The notes beneath the pieces are model-generated. The model worked only from the letters and a program-made list of their open reading frames with translations, did no database searches and was not told where the DNA came from. A stretch of DNA of 38,873 nt. It comes from Flavobacteriaceae bacterium (GTDB lineage Bacteria; Bacteroidota; Bacteroidia; Flavobacteriales; Flavobacteriaceae). Each line of letters starts with the position of its first letter. Position 1 is the stretch's first letter. The stretch lies in NCBI GenBank assembly GCA_024638225.1, contig JAHEKR010000011.1, positions 1-38,873 of the forward strand. The letters are read 5' to 3'. Of this stretch, positions 27,943 to 36,038 are shown piece by piece. The position numbers and the translations under genes are program-made.

Positions 27943-28396
27943 TCTTATCCTTTTTGTAACCGTTTGTACCCTTGTAGGCTGCGGAGGTTTGCGAAAGGGA
28001 GTGAAGATGAAACCCAGAGATGGAGTAGTATTTTACGCCAAAGGTTATTTAGGAACTCCGTATGCATACGGAGGAAATACAAAGAATGGAATTGATTGCT
28101 CAGGCCTAATCCACAATGCCTATAATCAACAAGGAATTAAAATTCCAAGAACGGTTAATGAATTGCGAAAAAAAGGAAAACGCATATCGGTAAACCGAGC
28201 AAAAAAAGGAGACATCCTATTTTTCCGAACCAGTCGGAGGCGAAAATTAACCCATGCGGGTATAGTAGTCAATATTCGTGGAGGAGTACCTGAATTTATT
28301 CATGCCTCGACTTCAAAAGGAGTCATGATTTCCTCAATGGCTAATTCCTATTGGGAAAAGCGCTATGCCCAAACACGGCGATTGCTAAAAAAATAA
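27935..28396 (+). CDS. NlpC/P60 (C40) peptidase lipoprotein
   Basis: The 153-residue predicted lipoprotein has the signal LFVTVCTLVGC, lipidated on Cys16. It carries a single NlpC/P60 cell-wall endopeptidase domain. The catalytic cysteine is in NGIDCSGLIHNAY and the histidine in KLTHAGIVV; a third polar position, FIHAST, completes the triad. The domain probably cleaves peptidoglycan stem peptides. The surface is strongly basic (many KK/RR). It overlaps the end of lpxB by 8 bp and precedes comEC by 20 bp. Confidence 0.92.
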   Translation: MRNLILFVTVCTLVGCGGLRKGVKMKPRDGVVFYAKGYLGTPYAYGGNTKNGIDCSGLIHNAYNQQGIKIPRTVNELRKKGKRISVNRAKKGDILFFRTSRRRKLTHAGIVVNIRGGVPEFIHASTSKGVMISSMANSYWEKRYAQTRRLLKK

Positions 28397-28416
28397 AATG
28401 TTCTTTACTTTGGGCT

Positions 28417-29616
28417 ATGCTCCATCCAAGCCTACCCATATCTGTCATTGGCATCTCTTTTTGCTGTGGAATTGTTCTACGGGAAATGGTCACAGATTCT
28501 CCATCATTCACTATGGTCGGTTTTGCTTTTGTTTTCATGTGGCTTAGCCATATTAAACGATGGCAAATAGTATTCTGGAGTGCAGTTGTCGGTGCGTTTG
28601 TTCTGTTGGGTATGATTCGACATGTCCCAGTTAAAAACAAAGAAGCCAACCACGAGAAGCAAATAGTAGTGATGGTACAAAAGCCACTAAATACCAATTC
28701 ATTTGGTCATCAGTACATCGTTAAAAATCAAGACGATAACGAGCGCTTATTGCTGCAAACTCCCTTAAGTCAAACTTTTTTGATTGGTGATCGGTTATTG
28801 ACTCAAGGGTCGCTAGTACCTATACCAAAACCCAAGAACCCCGTCGATTTTGATTTTAAAACCTATATGAATCAAAAAGGCGTAGTGCGAAAAATAATTG
28901 CAAGCCACGACGAGCACATCTTACTTCCACCACAACAAAGTTTACGCAGGTGGGCGCATCAAACTCAACGAAAGCTTGTCCAACAACTCAACAAGCTTCC
29001 TATTCATCTCGAAAGCAAAGCACTTATTATGGCATTAGTTTTAGGCGAAAAAAGAGACTTGTCAGAAGAGCGAATAGCCCAGTACCAGCGAGCAGGTGCC
29101 ATGCATCTACTTGCTATTTCGGGCTTGCATATTGGTATACTGCTTTTGCTGTTCCGAACAATAGTTTCTCCTTTAAAGCGTTTCCGTTACGGATCCGTAG
29201 CAGCAGCTTTACTGCCTGTAGTACTGCTTTGGTGCTTTGCTTTTGTTTCGGGGGCATCAGCTTCTGTTACTCGTGCGGTAACCATGTTTTCTTTTCTTCA
29301 ACTAGGACTTGGGCTAAACCGAAAGCTTATACGCATGCAGTCTTTGTGGGCCAGCTTTTTTATTCTCCTCTTTATCCAGCCTAAATTCATTTTTGATGTT
29401 GGCTTTCAGTTAAGTTATTCAGCTGTATTGGGGATTGTATGGATGCTTCCGTATTGGCAAAAAATGGTGCGATCAAAAAATACCATCATACAACCTATAT
29501 CGACCCTTTTCGGTTTAGGGCTTATCGCGCAAATATCTGTGCTTCCACTTAGTCTCTTCTATTTTCATCAGTTTCCATTACTTTTTTGGGTAAGTAATCT
29601 AAGCTTGTTCCCCTAA
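28417..29616 (+). pseudogene. comEC: ComEC/Rec2 DNA-uptake channel, 5' part of a frameshifted gene
   Basis: ComEC carries transforming single-stranded DNA across the inner membrane. This part holds the N-terminal membrane and OB-like region, then the competence domain core: SKALIMALVLGEKRDL, AMHLLAISGLHIGILL, SGASASVTRAV and FIFDVGFQLSYSAVLGI. Reading stops at TAA 29614-29616 right after VSNLSLFP. The homologous continuation (VPLIGVVIGVGIG) is present in the frame beginning at 29607, so one base seems missing around 29605-29607. I use the ATG at 28417; the track start is a TTG inside the upstream gene. Either the gene is inactive or the sequence has a one-base error. Confidence 0.87.
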
Positions 29617-30338
29617 TTGGTGTGGTCATTGGCGTAGGGATTGGGTGCTTGGTCATCAGTTTATTTCCAGCCTTATATTTTTTGCTGCCCATCGCCGATT
29701 GGGTACTTCGCAGCTATCTGCATTTAGTGGCGTGGATCGCGCAGTGGGAGCATTTTTTCTTGACTGAAATTCCCTTTCGATCTTTAGATGCCGTCTTACT
29801 CGGACTGGTTGTGTTGGCGCTTTTTTACTTTGCGCAAAAGCCAACAAAATACAAGGCGATCACTTTGGGAGTTTTGTCTTTGGTCTTTCATTTGTTTCTT
29901 TTTATCGAATACCCAAAATTACCCAGAGGCTATGTTGCACACACATACCAAAATACCTTAATCGTCACTAACTCAGAGGCTGTGCTAAGGGCTTATCACG
30001 GGACAAAAACAAAAGGAATAATAGAACTGGCGCAAAAATTCAAACAAAAATACCGCCTAGATAGCATTGCCTATCAACCCCTAAAACAGGGCTATAAAAA
30101 TGTACTTTTTGTTGACAGTTTAGGCATCTACACAAAAGGGGGGCAGCAGTCTGTGGTGGTCCTTCGACAGAGCCCCAAAATACACCTCGATGATTTAATC
30201 GACTCCCTTCAACCAAGTATGATCGTGGCAGATGGAAGCAACTATCCTTCATTCATCAAGCGTTGGGAGAAAACATGCGCGATGCGAAACATAGCTTTTC
30301 ACGCAACAATACAGCAAGGTGCCTATCCCTTAAACTGA
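29607..30338 (+). pseudogene. comEC: ComEC/Rec2, 3' part of the frameshifted gene
   Basis: Continues the competence domain in another frame. From 29607 it reads VPLIGVVIGVGIGCLVISLF, exactly the sequence expected after VSNL in ComEC, followed by more membrane helices. A soluble C-terminal part (PKLPRGYVAHTYQNTLIV...) lacks the metallo-beta-lactamase ligands of long ComEC proteins, as is normal for flavobacterial versions of about 640 residues. The track lists it as an independent ORF from GTG/ATG-like 29622, but there is no sign of its own start region. Its end overlaps the convergent thioredoxin gene by 16 bp. Confidence 0.82.
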
Positions 30339-30871
30339 TGGTCGAAATCTTTAATGTAAGTAGTAAAGTCTTCTTGAGACTTTATTTGCTCGTAGTGTTT
30401 TAGGTGAACTAACTTTAGGTAAATCTCTATTTGTGTCGGATTAAGGTACCCAACTACAGGCGTGAGGTAATTTCCGCTATCGTCAAAAAAAACTAACGTA
30501 GGATAGCCCGAAACGCCTAAAAAGCGCGTAAATGGATGGGTCGCATTTCGAACACTTGACTTCTTGGGATCATAACTTGTATTGGAAAAGGACTGCCCTT
30601 GAAATTCAATATCCTCATTGCCTTCGGCATTGAATTTGACTGGATAAAAATGTGCGTTTAAATAGTCACTGACATCTTGATTACCAAACGTATTTTTATC
30701 AAGCAACTTACACGGACCACACCAAACTGTATAGGCATCTAACATAATTGGGCGTGGATTTTCCTTTTGAGCAGCTAAAGCGTCTTCTAAGGAATACCAC
30801 TTTACTTGCGCATGAGTAGTAAGGGCTAGTAATAGGGAAAATAAGACAAGAGAGCGATTAAACAATACCAT
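30323..30871 (-). CDS. Periplasmic thioredoxin-family protein
   Basis: The 182-residue product has a cleavable signal peptide (LVLFSLLLALTTHAQ) and a thioredoxin fold. The active-site CxxC is in AYTVWCGPCKLLDKNTF, and the cis-proline region is VSGYPTLVFFDDSG. The sequence resembles thioredoxin_7/DUF255-like proteins that reduce or isomerize disulfides in the envelope. It overlaps the POT transporter gene by 14 bp, so the two are probably one transcript, and it converges on comEC with a 16-bp overlap. Confidence 0.9.
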   Translation of the reverse strand: MVLFNRSLVLFSLLLALTTHAQVKWYSLEDALAAQKENPRPIMLDAYTVWCGPCKLLDKNTFGNQDVSDYLNAHFYPVKFNAEGNEDIEFQGQSFSNTSYDPKKSSVRNATHPFTRFLGVSGYPTLVFFDDSGNYLTPVVGYLNPTQIEIYLKLVHLKHYEQIKSQEDFTTYIKDFDHQFKG

Positions 30872-32417
30872 GCATTTTTTTAATTAAAATAGGTTTTAAC
30901 AACAACATCAATATCCCTGCCAAAACAGGAATTACAAAGAAAATCAAGAAAAAGTTTGACAGACCGTAGGCTTCTGAAATTTTGTCAATGTAGCTTCCTG
31001 TAATTCCGCCTAAGAAATTAGCGACAGCACTACAGACAAACCAAAAGCCAAACATAAGCCCTACAAGCTTAAGGGGTGCTAACTTACTCACGTATGACAA
31101 TCCGACTGGTGAGATACACAATTCGCCCATGGTATGAAATAAATAGGCCATAATGAGCCAAACAATACTCACGCTAGCCGTTTTGGCTCCCATAGGGATA
31201 CTCCACGAGCCAAAAGACAGAAACGCAAATCCAATTCCTAATAAAATAAGACCAATGGCAAATTTTACAGGACCAGAGGGATTTAATTTCGATGCCCAAA
31301 CTTTGGAAAATAATGGAGCCAGTAAAATAATAAATAAGGAGTTTAAAACAGAAAACCAGGAAGCAGGGATTTCGGTGGCTTCTGCACCGAACTCACGGCT
31401 TATCATCCAAATAACTATCCCCCAGATAATCACAAAGCTTGTGCCTAAAAAGAGGTTGGAAAGTAAAAAATTTCCCATCATTTTCTGAAATAAACCAAAC
31501 AAGACCACAGTTAATATGACCATGGGAACAAGCGTGATAATGGTATTGGCCACATTAAAAATCGTGGAGGCATCGCCCATTAAAGTGCGCTGGGTAAAGT
31601 CTTTGGCAAATATGGTCATGGAACCACCGGCTTGTTCAAAAGCCCACCAAAAGAAAATGGTGAAGATGGAAAAAATAACAATAACAATAAGCCGATCTAC
31701 CTCTACCTTACTAAGACCGGCGTTGGCATTTGAAGGCATTTTGTTGGCCGCTTTTTCAGCGGCAGCCATTTTGGGAGATAAGCCTATGGAGCCAAAAATC
31801 TTTTGGGCTAACCAAAATTGAAGCATCCCCAAAAACATAAAGATACCCGCCAAACCAAATCCGAGGTGCCAACCTACTTTTTCGCCTATATAGCCACACA
31901 ATAAAATTCCCAAGAAGGCACCCGAATTAATCCCCATATAAAATATGGTATAGCCGCCATCTTTGCGTTTATCCCCGTCTTTATACAGCTGCCCTACGAT
32001 AGAGGATATATTGGGCTTAAAAAAACCGTTTCCTACTACCAATAGGCCTAAGCCCAAATAGAAGAAAGAATCAGTAAAGGTTTCTAGTGCCATAGAAGCA
32101 TGCCCCAAGGTCATAATAAGCGCACCTAAGGTAGTAGCATTGCGGTATCCGAGATAACGATCGGCCAAAAAACCACCCAATATAGGCGTCAAATACACCA
32201 AGCCAGTATACCATCCATAAAGGACCAAAGCATCTTCGCTAGACCAAGCCCAACCCTCATTCATAATAGAGGAAGTAAGAAATAACACCAAAATAGCACG
32301 CATGCCATAGTAGGAAAATCGTTCCCACATTTCGGTAAAGAATAAAACGAATAGGCCCACAGGGTGGCTCAAAATAGTCTTTTGGTTTAGGGCAGAACCT
32401 CCAAATTGTGCTTCCAT
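30858..32417 (-). CDS. POT-family proton-dependent oligopeptide transporter
   Basis: Proton-coupled di-/tripeptide symporter of the major facilitator superfamily (PTR2/POT). The hallmark EMWERFSYYGMRAILVLFL (ExxERFxYYG) is at the N-terminus. It is followed by LTPILGGFLADRYLG and GNGFFKPNISSIVGQLY, with about 13-14 membrane helices over 519 residues. I start at the ATG at 32417 (MEAQFGGSALNQ); the track start at 32477 would run through the divergent promoter region. A short soluble insert (about residues 210-235, KMAAAEKAANKMPSN) separates the two halves. It is divergent from the HMG-CoA reductase gene. Confidence 0.94.
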   Translation of the reverse strand: MEAQFGGSALNQKTILSHPVGLFVLFFTEMWERFSYYGMRAILVLFLTSSIMNEGWAWSSEDALVLYGWYTGLVYLTPILGGFLADRYLGYRNATTLGALIMTLGHASMALETFTDSFFYLGLGLLVVGNGFFKPNISSIVGQLYKDGDKRKDGGYTIFYMGINSGAFLGILLCGYIGEKVGWHLGFGLAGIFMFLGMLQFWLAQKIFGSIGLSPKMAAAEKAANKMPSNANAGLSKVEVDRLIVIVIFSIFTIFFWWAFEQAGGSMTIFAKDFTQRTLMGDASTIFNVANTIITLVPMVILTVVLFGLFQKMMGNFLLSNLFLGTSFVIIWGIVIWMISREFGAEATEIPASWFSVLNSLFIILLAPLFSKVWASKLNPSGPVKFAIGLILLGIGFAFLSFGSWSIPMGAKTASVSIVWLIMAYLFHTMGELCISPVGLSYVSKLAPLKLVGLMFGFWFVCSAVANFLGGITGSYIDKISEAYGLSNFFLIFFVIPVLAGILMLLLKPILIKKMHGIV

Positions 32418-32459
32418 AGTTAAGTTGTTGTTGCGTAAATATAGGATTTTTACAGAAAG

Positions 32460-32488
32460 TTGGCCTTTCCCCAACAATCGTATCTTTG
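32460..32488 (+). promoter_or_regulatory. Promoter of the mevalonate gene pair
   Basis: TTG at 32460-32462 and TATCTTTG at 32481-32488 are 18 bp apart. This matches the full flavobacterial consensus TTG-N17-23-TAnnTTTG and is the best promoter in the window. The ATG of the reductase gene is only 5 bp after the -7 element. The predicted transcription start therefore falls at or within the start codon, implying a leaderless or nearly leaderless message. Confidence 0.6.
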
Positions 32489-32492
32489 CTAA

Positions 32493-33821
32493 ATGAAAAA
32501 TGATGGGGCAACGGAAAAATTGGTAGCTGGTTTTTCAAAAAAGTCAAAGGCAGAAAAAATTGCTTGGATAAGCGAGCAGTTTTCCCAGCCAGAACAAGCC
32601 AAAGCATTGCTTGACACCTACGCACACCCAGACAGCTTACGCCAAAGTGCTCACGACGATTTTATCGAGAATGCGGTCTCCAATTTTTATCTTCCACTAG
32701 GTGTAGCACCCAATTTTATCATCAATGGAAAAATGTTGACCATACCCATGGCCATCGAAGAAAGTTCCGTTGTGGCTGCTGCATCCAACGCAGCAAAATT
32801 TTGGGCCGATAAAGGCGGCTTTACCGCCCAAGTGCTGGATACCGAAAAAGCAGGTCATGTTCATTTTATCTACGAAGGAGATACAGCGAAGCTACACGCG
32901 TTTTTTGCTGCCCATAAATCTAGACTTCTTCAAGCTACAGAACCCATTACCAAAAATATGCGTGCTCGTGGCGGGGGAATTACTCGCTTGGAACTTATCG
33001 ATAAAAGCGATTTGATTTCGGGCTATTTTCAACTTGATGTACGCTTCGACACTCAGGACTCCATGGGTGCTAATTTTATCAATTCTTGTCTTGAGCAATT
33101 GGCAACCAGTTTCAAAGAGTTTGTTGCTCAGCATACCTCTTTTAGCGAAAAAGAAAAGGATGTTGAGGTGGTGATGAGCATATTGTCTAATTATGTGCCA
33201 AACTGCCTCGTTACTGCAGCGGTTTCTTGTTCTGTAGACAAGCTACTTCCGAGCCCAGAGGAAAGCAAGCTGTTTGCCGAAAAATTTGTTCAGGCCGTTC
33301 GCATTGCGGAGGTAGAATCCTTCCGAGCAGTAACGCACAACAAGGGAATCATGAACGGTGTTGATGCTGTAATCATTGCCAGTGGTAACGACTTTAGAGC
33401 AGTCGCTGCAGGCGTACACGCCTATGCGGCCGAAAGCGGAAAATACCGCAGCCTATCAAAAGCTGAAATTAAAGAAGGTGTTTTTCATTTTTCGCTTACC
33501 CTCCCATTGGCCATTGGTACCGTAGGTGGTCTAACCAAGCTGCATCCAATGGTCCGTTGGTGTCATGAGCTGATGGGTATGCCCGATGCAAAATCACTTA
33601 TGGAAATTATAGCCGTCGCCGGATTGGCACAAAACTTTGCCGCTGTAAAAAGCTTGGTGACTACTGGAATTCAGCAAGGACATATGAAAATGCACCTACT
33701 CAATATTTTAAACCAGCAAGGAGCCACAAAACAAGAAAAAGCAGCTGCAATTACGCATTTTAAAACGCAACAGGTTTCGTACCATGCAGTTACCGATTTG
33801 CTTCAAAAACTAAGGTCTTGA
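32493..33821 (+). CDS. Hydroxymethylglutaryl-CoA reductase, class II (degradative type)
   Basis: Interconverts HMG-CoA and mevalonate; in flavobacteria it serves the mevalonate route to isoprenoids. The 442-residue length suits the class II enzymes. Recognisable parts are MTIPMAIEESSVVAAASNAAKFW with the catalytic glutamate, DSMGANFINSCLE, the catalytic lysine/aspartate region FRAVTHNKGIMNGVDAV followed by SGNDFRAVAAGVHAYAA, and GTVGGLTKLHP. The N-terminal segment GFSKKSKAEKIAWI is the usual dimerization arm. Its stop overlaps the start of the GHMP kinase gene (TGATG), so the two are coupled. Confidence 0.94.
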   Translation: MKNDGATEKLVAGFSKKSKAEKIAWISEQFSQPEQAKALLDTYAHPDSLRQSAHDDFIENAVSNFYLPLGVAPNFIINGKMLTIPMAIEESSVVAAASNAAKFWADKGGFTAQVLDTEKAGHVHFIYEGDTAKLHAFFAAHKSRLLQATEPITKNMRARGGGITRLELIDKSDLISGYFQLDVRFDTQDSMGANFINSCLEQLATSFKEFVAQHTSFSEKEKDVEVVMSILSNYVPNCLVTAAVSCSVDKLLPSPEESKLFAEKFVQAVRIAEVESFRAVTHNKGIMNGVDAVIIASGNDFRAVAAGVHAYAAESGKYRSLSKAEIKEGVFHFSLTLPLAIGTVGGLTKLHPMVRWCHELMGMPDAKSLMEIIAVAGLAQNFAAVKSLVTTGIQQGHMKMHLLNILNQQGATKQEKAAAITHFKTQQVSYHAVTDLLQKLRS

Positions 33822-34759
33822 TGCGGTATTTTGCTAGAGGGAAGTTATTACTAACTGCCGAATATGCAGTACTAGGCGGTGCCTCTGCCCTGGCCGTTCC
33901 TACAAGGCTTGGGCAATCCCTGACTGTTCATCCGATTGATAAAAAACGTATCGAGTGGAAAAGCATTGATGAGCAGGGAACTGTTTGGTACCAAAATACT
34001 TTTGATAAACACAGTTTATTGCCCGGCAATGCAGATGACAAAATAAGCGATCGCCTACAAGCTTTACTTCAACGCATAGCAAAAGAAAACTGCAATCTTT
34101 GGAACAGTGCACCTGGATTTTCGTTCGAAACCAAACTTGATTTTAACCGCAGCTGGGGATTGGGAAGCTCCTCAACATTGGTTTCTCTATTGGCACAATG
34201 GGCAGAGATGAATCCCTACCTACTACAACAATCTGTTTTTGGTGGAAGTGGTTATGATATTGCCTGTGCAACAGCTTCTGGTCCTATTCGCTATACCTTA
34301 GTTAAAGGGCAACAACCGCTCGTTGAAAGCGTCAACTTTGCTCCGGCATTTTTAGACCATTTATATTTTGTTTATTTGAATCAAAAGCAAGACAGCCAAA
34401 ATGAAGTTGCTGCCTTTGACTACGACAAATTGGTCCCAAAATTTATTCATCAAATAAATACGTTAACAGATGAATTTTTAGCAGCAACTACTTTGGATGT
34501 ATTTCAACAGTCAATGGGAAAACATGAACATAAAATCAGCGTGCTATTGGGAAGCCAATCGATTGGGGAAAAGATGTTTTTAGATTATAACAGTGCTGTC
34601 AAAAGCCTTGGCGCTTGGGGAGGTGATTTTATCTTGGCTTGTGGAGATGCCAATACGCCCAACTACTTTAGGGAAAGAGGCTATCCCGTATGCTTCGCAT
34701 ACAAAGACCTTATCTATGACGCGTCTTTAGGTCTAGGGGCAGACTTAGGGTTGCCTTAG
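33821..34759 (+). CDS. GYDIA-family GHMP kinase
   Basis: Small-molecule kinase of the galactokinase/homoserine/mevalonate/phosphomevalonate superfamily. The phosphate-binding loop is SWGLGSSSTLVSLLAQ, and the family-naming motif is FGGSGYDIACATASGPIRY. The N-terminus GKLLLTAEYAVLGGASALAVP and the C-terminal GAWGGDFILACGD complete the fold. Its pairing with HMG-CoA reductase points to a mevalonate or phosphomevalonate kinase role, which is inference. I start at the ATG at 33821 (312 residues), overlapping the reductase stop, rather than the TTG at 33818. Its 3' end overlaps the convergent sensor-kinase gene by 50 bp. Confidence 0.9.
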   Translation: MRYFARGKLLLTAEYAVLGGASALAVPTRLGQSLTVHPIDKKRIEWKSIDEQGTVWYQNTFDKHSLLPGNADDKISDRLQALLQRIAKENCNLWNSAPGFSFETKLDFNRSWGLGSSSTLVSLLAQWAEMNPYLLQQSVFGGSGYDIACATASGPIRYTLVKGQQPLVESVNFAPAFLDHLYFVYLNQKQDSQNEVAAFDYDKLVPKFIHQINTLTDEFLAATTLDVFQQSMGKHEHKISVLLGSQSIGEKMFLDYNSAVKSLGAWGGDFILACGDANTPNYFRERGYPVCFAYKDLIYDASLGLGADLGLP

Positions 34760-35564
34760 TTCCTGCAGCAGATCCATCTTTATCATATAAATCATCAATA
34801 GTAAAGCTTAATTGATCCTTATTGTAGTAATTAAAAATATCTATTCGATCACGCATGATTTGTGTGGCAAAAGATTTATGCGTTTTTTGGTAGCGTTCCT
34901 TTTCTTTTTCTGCGGCCTTACGCCCAATACCATCGTCTTCAACAATGACCAACAGCGTCCCCGCTGAGGTTGATATGTCTATAGAAATAAAGCCATCCGC
35001 TTTTTTGGGGATAATGCCATGTACTATTGAATTTTCCACAATCGGTTGCAACATCATACAGGGCATAAAAACCTCGTCTTTATTTATTTCAGCAGCCACA
35101 GTAAGGTGTAATGTAATCTGATTTTCCAAGCGTAAACTCTGAAGCCTAATATAATTAGTAATGTATTTGATTTCATCTGCAATGGATATTCGATCTACGC
35201 GACTCATTTCGGTAGTATCACGAATAAGTTTTGAAAAAGAGGTGATGTATTTGTTAAATTCTTTTTCACCACCCAACACCATAGCGCTTTGCATTCCATT
35301 GTGCGCATTGAAAATAAAATGTGGATTCATCTGCGCTCGGTATGCCTTAGCTTCCAGATTAGAAACCTCTAGGTTTCGGTCTTTTCGTTCTTTTCGTTCT
35401 TTTAGCAACTTAGATTCTAAAGACAAAAAGAAGTAAAAAAGCAAAACAACTGCGATGATGTTGAGTGAGATAAACCACCATTTTAAATAAAATGGAGTGG
35501 GAATTAAAATATTTAGCGCATAGGTATTTGTGGAGAAAACCCCTTGCCGTTCTCCGCGGATATA
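34710..35564 (-). pseudogene. LytS-type sensor histidine kinase, 3' part of a broken gene
   Basis: This open stretch encodes one membrane helix (FYLKWWFISLNIIAVVLLFYFFL), a charged coiled coil and the His_kinase domain. The phospho-accepting histidine is in AQMNPHFIFNAHNGMQSAM. The ATPase part has the N-box MLQPIVENSIVHGI, the G-box VEDDGIGRKAAEKEKERY and GTKATLSL. The track ORF begins at a TTG inside the membrane helix, not a credible start; the upstream frame continues to a TAG at 35565-35567 joining the signal-peptide fragment. No response regulator gene is adjacent. The last 50 bp lie antisense to the GHMP kinase gene. Confidence 0.75.
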
Positions 35565-35900
35565 CTAACGGTGAGCACCGCGTGAAAGTCCAACCAGGTG
35601 AAGTTCGCTGTTGGTATTTTTCCAGTTGAGCAAACCCGCTTCGCCGGTAACTTTGTATGCATACTGAATGGATGGGTCTTTCTTTAAGGCTACGTACACA
35701 TGATTGTAATCACGAGAAAGTTTTAGTGTTGCATCAACAGAAGTGGTGGCGTCCAAATAGGTTATTTCTTGTGTTTCAGCATCAATGTATTCTACTTCAA
35801 TGACTTCTATTTGAAGATCTACGTCCGATTGCCCGTGTAAAAAAACAATAAAAAATAGAGTGAAAATTAAGTAAGTAGGATGAAATTTAGAGTTTGGCAC
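35565..35900 (-). pseudogene. Sensor histidine kinase, 5' fragment (signal peptide and Y_Y_Y-like domain)
   Basis: The 111-residue fragment starts at a GTG with a signal peptide (LIFTLFFIVFLHGQ). It continues into a beta domain resembling the Y_Y_Y module of two-component sensors (IQYAYKVTGEAGLLNWKNTNSELHLVGLSRGAH). After GAH the expected TVSISAENGKG is found one frame away, and then VFSTNTYALNIL is back in the first frame. That pattern implies a two-base loss near 35571-35575 and a one-base loss in the CCCC run at 35540-35543. The beta-propeller that normally precedes Y_Y_Y is absent. Alone the piece has no known function. Confidence 0.68.
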
Positions 35901-35957
35901 GGTTCGTGATAATTATAAAATGTAATGTCTTAACATTTTTATTGGTTATTGTTTTAG

Positions 35958-35990
35958 CACCCGCACTTTTGTAAGTGTGGGTGTTTTTTT
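35958..35990 (+). terminator. Plus-strand intrinsic terminator with no matching upstream gene
   Basis: An 11-base-pair stem (CACCCGCACTT with AAGTGTGGGTG, one G-T pair), a four-base loop and seven T residues form a textbook terminator reading left to right. No plus-strand gene ends upstream of it: the kinase fragments are on the minus strand. It could be a leftover of a lost gene, end an unannotated small RNA, or attenuate the channel gene whose ATG is 48 bp further on. Confidence 0.85.
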
Positions 35991-36038
35991 GACCCTTAAA
36001 TATAATGAATGTACTGCAGAATTAACTAATTTAGCCTC

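Noticed and set aside
28950-29384. 144-aa plus-strand ORF inside comEC
   Set aside because: Off-frame relative to clear ComEC motifs; not the frameshift continuation.
31153-31821. Plus-strand ORFs of 111 and 101 aa opposite the POT transporter
   Set aside because: Antisense shadows without start context or recognisable motifs.
35141-35444. 91-aa plus-strand ORF with Arg-Phe-Arg-Ser-Phe repeats
   Set aside because: Caused by the reverse of the KERKERKDR coiled coil of the kinase; no independent support.
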